From Prosthecobacter vanneervenii (GTDB lineage Bacteria; Verrucomicrobiota; Verrucomicrobiia; Verrucomicrobiales; Verrucomicrobiaceae), in assembly GCF_014203095.1 (NCBI RefSeq), contig NZ_JACHIG010000009.1, positions 62,001-126,000 on the forward strand: a stretch of DNA of 64,000 nucleotides. The letters run 5' to 3'. The notes under the pieces are model-generated. The model was not told the DNA's origin. It saw nothing but the letters and a program-made list of their open reading frames with translations, and did no database searches. Of this stretch, positions 9,125 through 17,626 are shown piece after piece. The first letter of the stretch is position 1, and every line of letters starts with the position of its first letter. The position numbers and the translations under genes are program-made.

Positions 9125-9260
9125 GTGATCCGTCTTGCCACTGTTCTGTTCGCTGCGTCCTTGGTGCCACAAGCATCTTGAGCCAGCAAGAGAGGGATGT
9201 GCCAAGTGCGACGCCGAAGCGAAGGCCGACTGTAAAGACGGTCAGAAGCGCTCAACTTAA
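9125..9260 (+). pseudogene. possible frameshifted small secreted cysteine-rich peptide
   Basis: Frame 2 from a GTG at 9125 reads VIRLATVLFAASLVPQAS and then meets TGA at 9179-9181; this looks exactly like an export signal. From about 9180 the next frame reads EPAREGCAKCDAEAKADC and KDGQKRST before TAA at 9258-9260. Removing one T near 9178 would join them into a coherent ~45-residue secreted peptide with a CxxC motif. A strong terminator begins 20 bases after the TAA, as expected behind a real gene. No ATG or clear Shine-Dalgarno site is seen, so the start is doubtful. It may be a decayed gene, a sequencing error or coincidence. Confidence 0.3.
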
Positions 9261-9280
9261 GACAGGCATCTTGCCTGAAC

Positions 9281-9322
9281 GCCGCCGTTCCCTACCCAAC
9301 CAGGGAACGGCGGCATTTTTTT
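9281..9322 (+). terminator. rho-independent terminator
   Basis: A perfect 13-bp stem (9281-9293 with 9302-9314, GCCGCCGTTCCCT arm) and 8-base loop, followed by A and seven T residues. It ends the transcript of the small lipoprotein and possible Cys-peptide unit and isolates it from tsaD. Confidence 0.9.
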
Positions 9323-9387
9323 ACCCTCATGCCACCGGTTTCCGGGTGTCAGTTTCCATATCTGCGCCATTCGTATGCTCTGCCGCC

Positions 9388-10398
9388 ATGCCAGACTGCC
9401 TGCTAGCCTTAGAATCCTCCTGCGATGAGACCGCCGCGGCTGTCTGCACCCTGGAAGGAGAGCTGATCTCAAGCCGCATCGCCACGCAGATCGCCATACA
9501 CCGTCAGTATGGCGGCGTGGTTCCGGAGGTGGCTTCGCGCAACCACATCCTGCATGTGCGCCTGCTAGTGGAGGAGGTCCTGGCGGAGGCGGGGCAAACT
9601 CCGCGAGACATGGCCGCTTTTGCGGCCACCAGCGGCCCGGGTCTGGTCAGTTCATTGCTCATCGGCACCTCAATGGCCAAAGCCCTGGCGATTGCTGAGA
9701 GCAAGCCCTTTATCGCTGTGAATCACATGGAGGGGCATCTGCTCTCCCCTTTCATGAGTGGCAACGGCCCGGTGCGCCCCTGCGTGGCGCTCATCGTCAG
9801 CGGCGGGCACACCATGCTGGTGCGCGTGCATGGCGTAGGACGCTATGAGCTGCTGGGCCGCACACGCGATGACGCCGCTGGAGAGGCTTTTGACAAAGTG
9901 GCCAAGATGGTCGGCCTCCACTACCCTGGAGGACCAGAAATCGACAAGCTCTCCACACGCGGTGACCCCAAGGCCTTTGATTTCCCACGCAGTTTTTTGG
10001 ACGGGCGCAGTCTGGAGTTCAGCTTTAGCGGCCTGAAAACCGCCGTGCTGTACGAGTTGCCACGCCTGGATCTGAAAAACGAGCAGGTCCTTGCAGATCT
10101 CAGCGCCAGCGTGCAGGCGGCGATCGTGGAGGTGCTGGTGGAAAAGTTGGTGCTGGCCGCCCGGCAGTGCGGAGAAAAACTCGTGACCGTCAGCGGCGGA
10201 GTGAGCTGCAACAAGGGCCTGCGCGCTGCGCTCAGCGCGCGGTGCGCCAAGGCTGGGCTGCAACTGCTGCTGGCGCGGCCTGATCTCTGTACTGACAATG
10301 CGGGCATGATCGGCTTTGCCGCTGCGCAGCGCTTCAGCACAGGGCACACCTCGCCTCTGGAGGCGGATGTGGACCCGAATCTGCCGCTCATCAATTAA
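9388..10398 (+). CDS. tsaD: tRNA N6-adenosine threonylcarbamoyltransferase TsaD
   Basis: 336 residues, the normal TsaD length, from the ATG at 9388 (MPDCLLALESSCDETAAAV); the frame is open further upstream through the terminator, so the longer version is rejected. TsaD transfers the threonylcarbamoyl group to A37 of tRNAs that read ANN codons, working with TsaB and TsaE. Family marks are ESSCDET, the metal-binding HMEGH in VNHMEGHL, SGGHTMLV, the DDAAGEAFDKVAKM segment, FSFSGLKTA, and SGGVSCNKGLR followed by LCTDNAGMIG. Cytoplasmic. tsaB, tsaC and tsaE are not in this window. A propeller gene follows 14 bases downstream. Confidence 0.96.
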   Translation: MPDCLLALESSCDETAAAVCTLEGELISSRIATQIAIHRQYGGVVPEVASRNHILHVRLLVEEVLAEAGQTPRDMAAFAATSGPGLVSSLLIGTSMAKALAIAESKPFIAVNHMEGHLLSPFMSGNGPVRPCVALIVSGGHTMLVRVHGVGRYELLGRTRDDAAGEAFDKVAKMVGLHYPGGPEIDKLSTRGDPKAFDFPRSFLDGRSLEFSFSGLKTAVLYELPRLDLKNEQVLADLSASVQAAIVEVLVEKLVLAARQCGEKLVTVSGGVSCNKGLRAALSARCAKAGLQLLLARPDLCTDNAGMIGFAAAQRFSTGHTSPLEADVDPNLPLIN

Positions 10399-10412
10399 CC
10401 CACCATCACCCG

Positions 10413-11636
10413 ATGCGCCCGCTCCTTCTTCTTCTTTGCACCGTCGCCAGCCTGCAAGCTGGGGACTGGCCGCAGTTTCTCGGACCGCAGCGCAACTGCA
10501 CTGCGTCTGGAGAAGCCGAAATCACCGGCAGCGCCGAGCCTGAGATGGTCTGGAAGCGCATGTTGGGCAGTGGCCACGCCGGGGCTGTCATCTCTGGCGG
10601 TCGTGTGATCATGACGCATCGCGTGGGTGGGGAGATCGTCACCGAGGCGCTAACCGCCGATGAGGGTAAACCGATCTGGAAGCACGCTTATCCCACCACC
10701 TACCGAGACAGCTTTGGTTTTGACAACGGCCCCCGCGCCGTGCCCTGCGTCTCTGCGGACAAGGTGATCACGCATGGCCCGGAGGGCATGGTACAGGCGC
10801 TCGATTTTGAAACGGGCAAGGAACTCTGGAGTTATGACACCGTGGCCGAGCTGGAATCTCCACAGGGCTACTTTGGCCGAGCCTGCTCGCCACTGGTGAC
10901 TGATGGAAAGGTGCTGCTGAATGTAGGAGGCAGAAATGCCAAAGGCGGCGCAGGCATCATCGCGCTGGACTTGGCCACAGGCAAACTCGTCTGGCAGGTC
11001 ACGGAGGATGAGGCCAGCTACTCCTCCCCGGTACTGATTCCTGGCAATGAGGAGGTGAGCGCTTTCTTCACCCGGCGCGGAGTGCTGCTGACGCAAAACA
11101 GCGATGGCAGGGTCCTGGCGGATGAGTTTTTCCGCGCGCAGATCGATGCCTCCGTGAATGCCGCCGCGCCTGTGCCCTGCGGTGAAGACAGGCTGTTCTT
11201 TTCAGCCGCCTACGACGTGGGTGCGGGCCTGTGGCGCTGGAACAAGGCCGAGCGCAAGCTCACCAACCTTTGGAAAAAGGCCGACGCGCTCGACTGCCAC
11301 TATACCACGCCGGTGTATCACGCAGGTCATGTCTATGGGCTGCACGGAAGGCAGGAGAGCGGCATGACGCTGCGCTGCATTGATGTGGCTGACGGTCACG
11401 TAACCTGGGAGGCCTCTGACCGCGTTCCCGGAGGCACCTTGATCCTCGTGGGAGACAAGCTGCTCATGCACACCGAGGCCGGAGAGTTGTGGATCTTCAG
11501 CGCCGATCCGAAGAAGTTCAACCTCCTGCAGCGCGCACAGATCACCCGCGCGGGCCACCGGAGCCATGGTGCCTTTGCCAACGGCCTGCTTTATGCCCGC
11601 GATGCGGAGAAACTCGTGGTGGTGAAGGTGAAGTAG
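10413..11636 (+). CDS. exported PQQ-like beta-propeller repeat protein
   Basis: 407 residues with a signal peptide (MRPLLLLLCTVASLQAGDW). It begins with the DWPQFLGPQRNC motif typical of PVC PQQ-like propellers (DWPxFRGPxxxG). Blades show the LDLATGKLVWQV, LDFETGKELWSY and CIDVADGHVTWEA repeats. It lacks the catalytic residues and haem of alcohol dehydrogenases, so a binding or scaffold role is as likely as an enzyme. It is of the same general family as the partial protein at the left edge of the window. Confidence 0.87.
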   Translation: MRPLLLLLCTVASLQAGDWPQFLGPQRNCTASGEAEITGSAEPEMVWKRMLGSGHAGAVISGGRVIMTHRVGGEIVTEALTADEGKPIWKHAYPTTYRDSFGFDNGPRAVPCVSADKVITHGPEGMVQALDFETGKELWSYDTVAELESPQGYFGRACSPLVTDGKVLLNVGGRNAKGGAGIIALDLATGKLVWQVTEDEASYSSPVLIPGNEEVSAFFTRRGVLLTQNSDGRVLADEFFRAQIDASVNAAAPVPCGEDRLFFSAAYDVGAGLWRWNKAERKLTNLWKKADALDCHYTTPVYHAGHVYGLHGRQESGMTLRCIDVADGHVTWEASDRVPGGTLILVGDKLLMHTEAGELWIFSADPKKFNLLQRAQITRAGHRSHGAFANGLLYARDAEKLVVVKVK

Positions 11637-11675
11637 GCGCTGGATTGATCCCGCACAGCGTCTAGTCTGCATTTC

Positions 11676-12566
11676 ATGGCTCAGATCGGCAGACTCAATT
11701 CCCTCATCGTTCTTCACAGCACGCCGCATGGCGTTTATCTCGATGGCGGCGAGCATGGGGAGATCCTGCTGCCGAACCGCTATATCCCCAAGGGCACCGG
11801 CCTGGATGAAGCGGTGGAGGTCTTTGTTTATCGTGACTCAGAGGACCGCCTGGTGGCCACGACGGAGAAGCCCTTTGCCATGGTGGGGGAGTTTGCCACG
11901 CTGGAAGTCGTGAACGTGAACCGTAACATCGGCGCGTTTCTGAGCTGGGGCCTGCTCAAGGATCTGCTGCTGCCCTTCCGCGAGCAGGCCAACCCGGTGC
12001 ATGTGGGAGAGAAAGTGGTCGTCTATATCCTGCTGGATGAGAAGACGGACCGCATCATCGCCACCACACGACTGAACCGGCACCTGAGCAAAGCGCGCCC
12101 GCCGTTTAAACCCGGACAGGCTGTGCCGCTGCTGATCACTGCACGCACACCTCTAGGATACAATGCCATCGTGGGCGGCACCCACATGGGACTGCTGTAC
12201 CACAGCAACGTGGGTGCGCCGCTCCAGGTGGGGCAAAAGCTCAATGGCTACGTCACCGCACTGCAGCCCGGCGGCAAGATCGACCTCAGCCTGGACGCCT
12301 CAGGCTACCAGCGCGTGGCCTCATTGACGGACCGTATTTTGGAAGCCCTGAAGAACAACGGCGGCAGACTCTCCTATGACGACGACAGCCCGCCCGAAGT
12401 CATCCGCAGTCATTTTGAGGCCAGCAAGAAAGCCTTCAAACAGGCGCTCGGCGCGCTCTACAAGCAGCGCCGCATCCGCTTCACGAACCCGGGCATCGAA
12501 GCCCTGGACATTCGTGAAGCGAAAGACGGTGACTGGCAGCCTTCAGGCCCTAAAAGGCAGGGCTGA
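11676..12566 (+). CDS. cvfB: CvfB-like S1 RNA-binding protein
   Basis: 296 residues, close to the ~280-300 of CvfB/YitL. The order matches that family: an N-terminal S1-like barrel (IGRLNSLIVLHSTPHGVYLD, EILLPNRYIP), a second and third OB-type domain (VNRNIGAFLSWGLLKDLLLP; LGYNAIVGGTHMGLLYHS), and a C-terminal winged-helix region (LSYDDDSPPEVIRSHFEASK, FKQALGALYKQRRIRF). CvfB binds RNA and was first linked to virulence regulation in Staphylococcus; the general role is uncertain. Cytoplasmic. It is convergent with the RpiB-GlyA gene, and the two stops abut (TGATCA). Confidence 0.9.
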   Translation: MAQIGRLNSLIVLHSTPHGVYLDGGEHGEILLPNRYIPKGTGLDEAVEVFVYRDSEDRLVATTEKPFAMVGEFATLEVVNVNRNIGAFLSWGLLKDLLLPFREQANPVHVGEKVVVYILLDEKTDRIIATTRLNRHLSKARPPFKPGQAVPLLITARTPLGYNAIVGGTHMGLLYHSNVGAPLQVGQKLNGYVTALQPGGKIDLSLDASGYQRVASLTDRILEALKNNGGRLSYDDDSPPEVIRSHFEASKKAFKQALGALYKQRRIRFTNPGIEALDIREAKDGDWQPSGPKRQG

Positions 12567-14270
12567 TCAAGGCAGCGGGAAGCGCTTGTTCGCCTCGCTG
12601 ACTTCCTTGCGGATCTCGGCCAGGACGGCGTCGTTTTCGCGATTGGTAAGAGCGCGGTCGATCCAGGCGGCGATTTGTTTCATGTCAGCTTCTTTCATGC
12701 CACGGGTGGTCACGGCGGGGGTGCCGACGCGGATGCCGCCGCCGAGGGTGATCTTCTCGGTGTCGAACGGAATGCCGTTCTTGTTTACGGTGATCGCGGC
12801 CTTGTCGAGGGTCTCGCTGGCGATCTTGCCGTTGAGGCCTTTCGGGCGGAGATCCACCAGCATGAGGTGATTGTCCGTGCCACCGCTGGTGATGCGGTAG
12901 CCAAGCTCGATGAGGGCAGCAGCCAGCGCCTGGGCGTTTTTGACGACTTGTGCGGTGTAGTCCTTGAACTCGGGCTTGAGACACTCGCCGAAGCAGACGG
13001 CCTTGGCGGCGATGACGTGCATGAGCGGACCGCCCTGCACGCCAGGGAAGACCTGACTCTGGATCTTTTTGAAGAGTTCGTCGTTGTTGGTGAGGATCAT
13101 GCCTCCACGAGGGCCGCGCAGGCTCTTGTGGGTGGTGGTGGTGACGAAGTCGGCATACTCCATGGGGGAGGGATGCGCGCCACCGGCCACGAGACCGGCG
13201 ATGTGGGCCATATCGACAAAGAGGTAGGCACCCACGCTTTTGGCGATCTCGCTCATCTTCTTGAAGTCGATGATGCGCGGGTAGGCGCTGGCACCGGCGG
13301 TGATCATCTTGGGCTTCTCACGCAGGGCCACTTCGGCAAGCTCGTCGTAGTTGATGCGCTCATCCGTGGCGCTGACGCCGTACTGGCAGAACTGGTAGAA
13401 GCGGCCGGAGAAGTTGGCCGGATTGCCATGGGTGAGGTGGCCGCCGTGGGCCAGGTTCATGCCCAGCACCTTGTCTCCGGGCTGGAGCACGCTGAAGTAA
13501 ACAGCGGCATTGGCCTGGGAACCGGAGTGCGGCTGCACGTTGGCATACTTGGCACCAAAGAGCTGGCAGGCGCGGTCGATGGCCAGCTGCTCCACCTTGT
13601 CCACTTCTTCACAACCACCGTACCAACGCTTGGCTGGGTAGCCTTCCGCATACTTGTTGGTGAGGCAGCTGCCCTGGGCGGCCATGACCGCCTTGCTGGT
13701 GAAGTTTTCGCTCGCGATGAGCTCGATGTGGTCCTGCTGGCGATGCTGCTCGCCGCGGATGATTTCGGCCACGGCGGAGTCGCTGGCCTCCAGAATGTCG
13801 AGGGGGTGGGGTTGTGCGTTCATTTTATCGACCCGACGGCCATGACGGCCACCGGCAAAGGGGGTTTTCAGCCAGGCGTCCACGATCTCCATGGCGGTAG
13901 CTTCCGGTGTGTTCTTGCCGGAGAGGCAGAGCACATTGGAGTTGTTGTGCTCACGGGTGACAGCCGCAGTCTGGGCATCGCCCACCAGAGAGGCCTGGAT
14001 GCCGACGTGGCGGTTGGCGGCAATGCACATGCCAATGCCCGTGGTGCAGACAAGAATGCCTGCGTCGGCTGCGCCGGAGAGAACTTTTTCAGAAACGAGC
14101 TCTGCGTAGTCGGGATAGTCCACGGAGTCGTGCGAATGAACCCCCAGATCTTCCACGCCGTAACCGGCGGTCTTCAAGTGAGCGACGACGGCATTTTTCA
14201 GTTCCACGCCGCCGTGGTCGGAAGCGATGGCGAGTTTATGAGGGAGGATGCCGTTGGAGGTGCTGGTCAT
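12567..14270 (-). CDS. glyA: RpiB-GlyA fusion: ribose-5-phosphate isomerase B + serine hydroxymethyltransferase
   Basis: 567 residues from the ATG at 14270. Residues ~12-149 are a complete Rpi[14 protein letters not shown], catalytic-type Cys75 in [20 protein letters not shown], and the usual RpiB ending [10 protein letters not shown]. With no stop codon the frame runs on at Met150 (13823) into a full SHMT of about 418 residues: [23 protein letters not shown], and PLP-lysine K382 in [14 protein letters not shown]. RpiB interconverts ribose- and ribulose-5-phosphate. SHMT makes glycine and methylene-THF from serine. The upstream gene is a YwlE-type phosphatase, the same order as ywlE-ywlF(rpiB)-ywlG-glyA in Bacillus. 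Met150 could still act as an internal start. A single-base error near 13823 could have created the fusion. Confidence 0.88.
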   Translation of the reverse strand: MTSTSNGILPHKLAIASDHGGVELKNAVVAHLKTAGYGVEDLGVHSHDSVDYPDYAELVSEKVLSGAADAGILVCTTGIGMCIAANRHVGIQASLVGDAQTAAVTREHNNSNVLCLSGKNTPEATAMEIVDAWLKTPFAGGRHGRRVDKMNAQPHPLDILEASDSAVAEIIRGEQHRQQDHIELIASENFTSKAVMAAQGSCLTNKYAEGYPAKRWYGGCEEVDKVEQLAIDRACQLFGAKYANVQPHSGSQANAAVYFSVLQPGDKVLGMNLAHGGHLTHGNPANFSGRFYQFCQYGVSATDERINYDELAEVALREKPKMITAGASAYPRIIDFKKMSEIAKSVGAYLFVDMAHIAGLVAGGAHPSPMEYADFVTTTTHKSLRGPRGGMILTNNDELFKKIQSQVFPGVQGGPLMHVIAAKAVCFGECLKPEFKDYTAQVVKNAQALAAALIELGYRITSGGTDNHLMLVDLRPKGLNGKIASETLDKAAITVNKNGIPFDTEKITLGGGIRVGTPAVTTRGMKEADMKQIAAWIDRALTNRENDAVLAEIRKEVSEANKRFPLP

Positions 14271-14322
14271 TTTTTGCGTTGGGGGTTGGGGGGGACGGAA
14301 GATGATGGGCTGGAGGCCGCTG

Positions 14323-14799
14323 TCATCCTTCATTTTTCTTCCAGGTCTGGTCGATATAGGCAAGCAGGCTTGGGAGCATTTTTTCCAGGCTGCGCAGCGT
14401 CTCTTCGTAGGCTGCTCGGCCCTGGCCGAAGGGATCGGAGACATCCCTGCCGCGCAGAGCGTCCTCGGCGGCAAATTCGGAGACCAGGTAAACCTTGTCC
14501 GAATGATCAGGAAACTCATCGGCAATCGCGGCCATGTGGTGGGAGGACATGGCGAAAACGTGCGTAGCGCGCTCCAGCAGCTCCTGGTCCAGCATGCGGC
14601 TCTGGAACCTGGAGAGATCGAGGCCACGCTCCTTGAGAATGGCGGCGGTGTGCTTGCTGGCGGGCATGCCGGGCGCGGCGGCCACCCCGGCGCTGGAGAC
14701 CTGGTAGTCGGCACGTTCCTTCACCAGATCGCGGAAGAGCGCCTCCGCCATCGGGCTGCGGCAGGTGTTGCCAGTGCAGACAAAAAGAACGTTTTTCAA
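14323..14799 (-). CDS. low-molecular-weight phosphatase, protein-arginine-phosphatase type (YwlE-like)
   Basis: 158 residues. The P-loop CTGNTCRSP starts at Cys8, with Arg14 and Ser15, and the general-acid Asp lies in SDPFGQG. The residue after the loop Asn is Thr12. In the family, Thr here (YwlE) goes with phospho-arginine specificity, whereas Ile or Leu marks tyrosine phosphatases. The best inference is therefore a protein-arginine phosphatase, which would reverse McsB-type phosphorylation. Whether the genome has McsB cannot be seen. The stop lies 53 bases ahead of the RpiB-GlyA start, so they are probably one operon. Cytoplasmic. Confidence 0.85.
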   Translation of the reverse strand: MKNVLFVCTGNTCRSPMAEALFRDLVKERADYQVSSAGVAAAPGMPASKHTAAILKERGLDLSRFQSRMLDQELLERATHVFAMSSHHMAAIADEFPDHSDKVYLVSEFAAEDALRGRDVSDPFGQGRAAYEETLRSLEKMLPSLLAYIDQTWKKNEG

Positions 14800-14993
14800 G
14801 GTGCTGGGCAGGTTTTGATTCAGCCCCCGGGAGATAGTCCACGGGGAGGTTCAGTGTGCCGCGCCCCCTCCTTTTGTCAAAGGCGGAGCAAAAATGCGCC
14901 CATAAGCATTTTCGTGGAATATCCCGCTTGCCAAAGGGGAGGCAGATGGGCTTTGCTTTCGGCTGTCCTATTTCTCTAAGCGTCAAACCCCGG

Positions 14994-17606
14994 ATGGCGG
15001 AACGATACAAAATCTATGAAAAGCTCGGCATGGGCGGCGTTGGAGCCGTTTACCGGGCTTACGACAGCCAGCTTAAACGCTGGGTCGCCGTCAAACGACT
15101 GCTGACCGCCAACGAAGCAGACCAAGACAAAAACGTGGCCTCAGAGCTGCGAAGGGAGGCAGACGCGCTGGCCTCGCTGCGCAATCCGAACATCGTGACC
15201 ATCTTTGACGTGGCGAGCGATGACGAGGGGCTCTTCATGGTGATGGAGCTGCTGCAGGGAGAAGACCTCGCTGATGTGGTGGCCCGCGGCCCGCTGCCCT
15301 ACGATGACTTTAAAGAGCTGGCCTCACAGACCCTCGAAGGCCTGCTCTCCGCACACCAGCACCACATTCTGCATCGGGACATCAAGCCGGAGAATATCAA
15401 GGTGGAGCGCCTGCCAGGCGGACGCCTGCAGGCCAAAATCATCGACTTTGGCCTGGCCCGCGCCGGCCTGCGTGCCCGCAAGCAGACGGAAGACCAGGAA
15501 GGCACCGTGATGGGGTCCATCTACTACATGGCTCCGGAGCAGCTGACCCGCGAGCCAGTGGACGAACGCACCGACCTCTACTCGCTGGGGTGCGTCTTTT
15601 ACGAAGCGCTCTCCGGAAGAAAAGCCTTTGACGGAGCCACCATGGCCGAGGTGATCGACAAGCACATCGACCACGTGGTGGTGCCGCTGCACCAGATAGC
15701 ACCGCATGTACCCCAGTGGCTGGGTGCCTGGTGTGCACGCCTGATGGCGCAGAAGCCAGATGACCGGCCCGCCAATGCTCAGCAGGCCATCGAAGAATTC
15801 CGCGCCTGGGAAAAGATGCCCACCATGGTGCCCTACGGGCCGTGGATGGGAATGTATGTGCCGCCTCCCGTGTACATGCCCCCGCCCGGGATGCCTCCTG
15901 GCACAGGCACTGTCCCCCTGACCGGCTACTACCAGCAGCCGTACGAAATGCAGCCCCAGCCGGTGGTCTATGCCGAACCGGTGTTAGAGGCAGTGCAATA
16001 TGGAGAAACAGGCCAGCCCGTGACGGATGCGGCCTCCATCACCACACATCTGACCCCTGCTCCGCGCCGACCCACTTCCGGCCATACCGCGGCGCTACGC
16101 CACGGCCAGCAGGCTGCAGGTGCGTCTGGCGGATCCTTTTTCCAGCAAAATGCCAGATTGGTCAAAAACGCAGCCATCATCGGCGGCGGTGTGCTCCTGC
16201 TAGGCATCGGCGGCTGCTTCTTTTTTGGCAAAGGCAAATCGTCATCCGGTGGCGGCAAATCGGTACTCTCCTCCGTTGGCATCTCGGCCAATCCGCCCAA
16301 GGTCAGGTTCCAGCTCCCGCAGGACCGTCCCTTCCCGCCGGTAGATGCGGGCATCTGCATGTTTTATGTGGGGAACACCGGCATCCTGACCAACCGCAAA
16401 GGTGGTGATGGCAAACTGGCCCCGGCAAACACGAACGAACCGGTCATCGAGTGGCATGATCTCTCCGAACGTGGAGGCGACAACATCCTGCGCAGCTATG
16501 ATGACAGCCCCGACTATGCGCCCAAGCGTGTGAACTGGCCGGAAGCCGCCACAGGCGGCAGCCCCAAGCCGGGCCGCGTCGTGCTCGACTTCCATCCACG
16601 GAATGGCAAGCCCTGCATCCTGGAGCTCGACGATACTGGAATCGAAGAGCCGAACATGCCCTTTGGCAGCAAAAATGTCTCCGTTCCTAATGAAAAGGGA
16701 ATGACAGCGGTGGTCGCCTTCCAGGCAGACGCCAGCAAGCTACCCATGCGGGTTTTCACCCTGAGCAATGCAGACGGCAGCCTCGTCTCGCTGCTGGTGG
16801 ACGAGAAAAAGAATGTGGTCATGGAAGTGAAACACGAGGGAGGCAGCCCCACAATCGTCTCCAAGGACGTCAGCGGCACGATCGCCTGTCTGGCCCAGAT
16901 CACCTGGAGCACAAACTCAGGCATGGTGGAGCTGCGTGTGCGTGATTCCAACGGCAAGGGATTCACCGGATCCAACAAGTCCACCGCCCCCTACAAGCCG
17001 CTGAACAAGCTGGTGTTTGGTCGCGACCATGAAAGCACTGGTGCCAATGTGGGATCCCAGGATCAGTTCTGCGGTTATCTGGCGGAGTTTTTTCTCTACT
17101 CCGTCCTCTTGAAGCCGGACCAGCTTCAACTCATAGATGGACGCGTGAGGGATTATTACTTTGTGCCTTCAGCACCACCGCCGCTGAACACCCGGCTGAG
17201 AACCAAGCTGGCAATGATCGAACCCCGCAGCTCGTGGAAGCTGAACGCCAGCCTGAAAAAGGAAGACTGCTCAAAGGCCACCGACAACAACACCGGTACG
17301 CGCTGGTCCACCGGCGCAGCGATGAAAGGCGGCGAATGGTTCACGATTGAGCTACCCGCCGAGGAAAACATCGCCGGTCTGGCGCTGGACAGCCAGGCCA
17401 GCAACCAGGACTACATTCGCAAACATCGCATCGAAGTTTCCTCCAACGGCAGCCAGTGGACTCCTGCGGCAGACGAAGGCTTTGGATCGGCTGTCACTGA
17501 AATTGTGTTCAAGACGCCACAGAAAGCACGCTTTGTGCGAATCACTCAGCTGGGAACCGCCAGCAACTACTGGGGCATCAACGAAGTGGTGCTCTTCAAG
17601 AAGTAA
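14994..17606 (+). CDS. transmembrane Ser/Thr protein kinase with LamG-like and F5/8 type C ectodomain
   Basis: 870 residues from the ATG at 14994, chosen because MAERYKIYEKLGMGGVG puts the glycine loop at the usual distance. The kinase domain (1-~285) has all key residues: GMGGVG 12-17, K34, HRDIKPEN from 127, DFG 151-153 and APE 180-182. A Pro/Tyr/Gly-rich linker follows, then one membrane helix (IIGGGVLLLGIGGCFFF). The outer part carries a concanavalin/LamG-like domain and, over the last ~130 residues, a discoidin-like F5/8 C domain (DNNTGTRWSTG, WGINEVVLFKK). It should sense a carbohydrate or surface ligand outside and phosphorylate proteins inside. It stands alone between convergent genes. 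Confidence 0.87.
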   Translation: MAERYKIYEKLGMGGVGAVYRAYDSQLKRWVAVKRLLTANEADQDKNVASELRREADALASLRNPNIVTIFDVASDDEGLFMVMELLQGEDLADVVARGPLPYDDFKELASQTLEGLLSAHQHHILHRDIKPENIKVERLPGGRLQAKIIDFGLARAGLRARKQTEDQEGTVMGSIYYMAPEQLTREPVDERTDLYSLGCVFYEALSGRKAFDGATMAEVIDKHIDHVVVPLHQIAPHVPQWLGAWCARLMAQKPDDRPANAQQAIEEFRAWEKMPTMVPYGPWMGMYVPPPVYMPPPGMPPGTGTVPLTGYYQQPYEMQPQPVVYAEPVLEAVQYGETGQPVTDAASITTHLTPAPRRPTSGHTAALRHGQQAAGASGGSFFQQNARLVKNAAIIGGGVLLLGIGGCFFFGKGKSSSGGGKSVLSSVGISANPPKVRFQLPQDRPFPPVDAGICMFYVGNTGILTNRKGGDGKLAPANTNEPVIEWHDLSERGGDNILRSYDDSPDYAPKRVNWPEAATGGSPKPGRVVLDFHPRNGKPCILELDDTGIEEPNMPFGSKNVSVPNEKGMTAVVAFQADASKLPMRVFTLSNADGSLVSLLVDEKKNVVMEVKHEGGSPTIVSKDVSGTIACLAQITWSTNSGMVELRVRDSNGKGFTGSNKSTAPYKPLNKLVFGRDHESTGANVGSQDQFCGYLAEFFLYSVLLKPDQLQLIDGRVRDYYFVPSAPPPLNTRLRTKLAMIEPRSSWKLNASLKKEDCSKATDNNTGTRWSTGAAMKGGEWFTIELPAEENIAGLALDSQASNQDYIRKHRIEVSSNGSQWTPAADEGFGSAVTEIVFKTPQKARFVRITQLGTASNYWGINEVVLFKK

Positions 17607-17626
17607 CGACTGCAAAGAGTCCCTGC

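Larger units (their letters stand above)
9074..9387. other. 314-base gap between the small lipoprotein and tsaD
   Basis: The gap holds a possible frameshifted small secreted Cys peptide (9125-9260), then a strong terminator (9281-9322), then about 65 bases leading to tsaD. That last stretch shows no clear promoter. Nothing else is visible. Confidence 0.5.

Noticed and set aside
9176-9182. programmed +1 frameshift like that of prfB
   Set aside because: The site TCT TGA G does not allow good repairing after a +1 slip and no upstream Shine-Dalgarno-like stimulator is present, so mutation or error is more likely.
12675-14567. 630-codon open frame on the plus strand
   Set aside because: Antisense of the RpiB-GlyA gene, which carries all catalytic motifs; the mirror frame has none.
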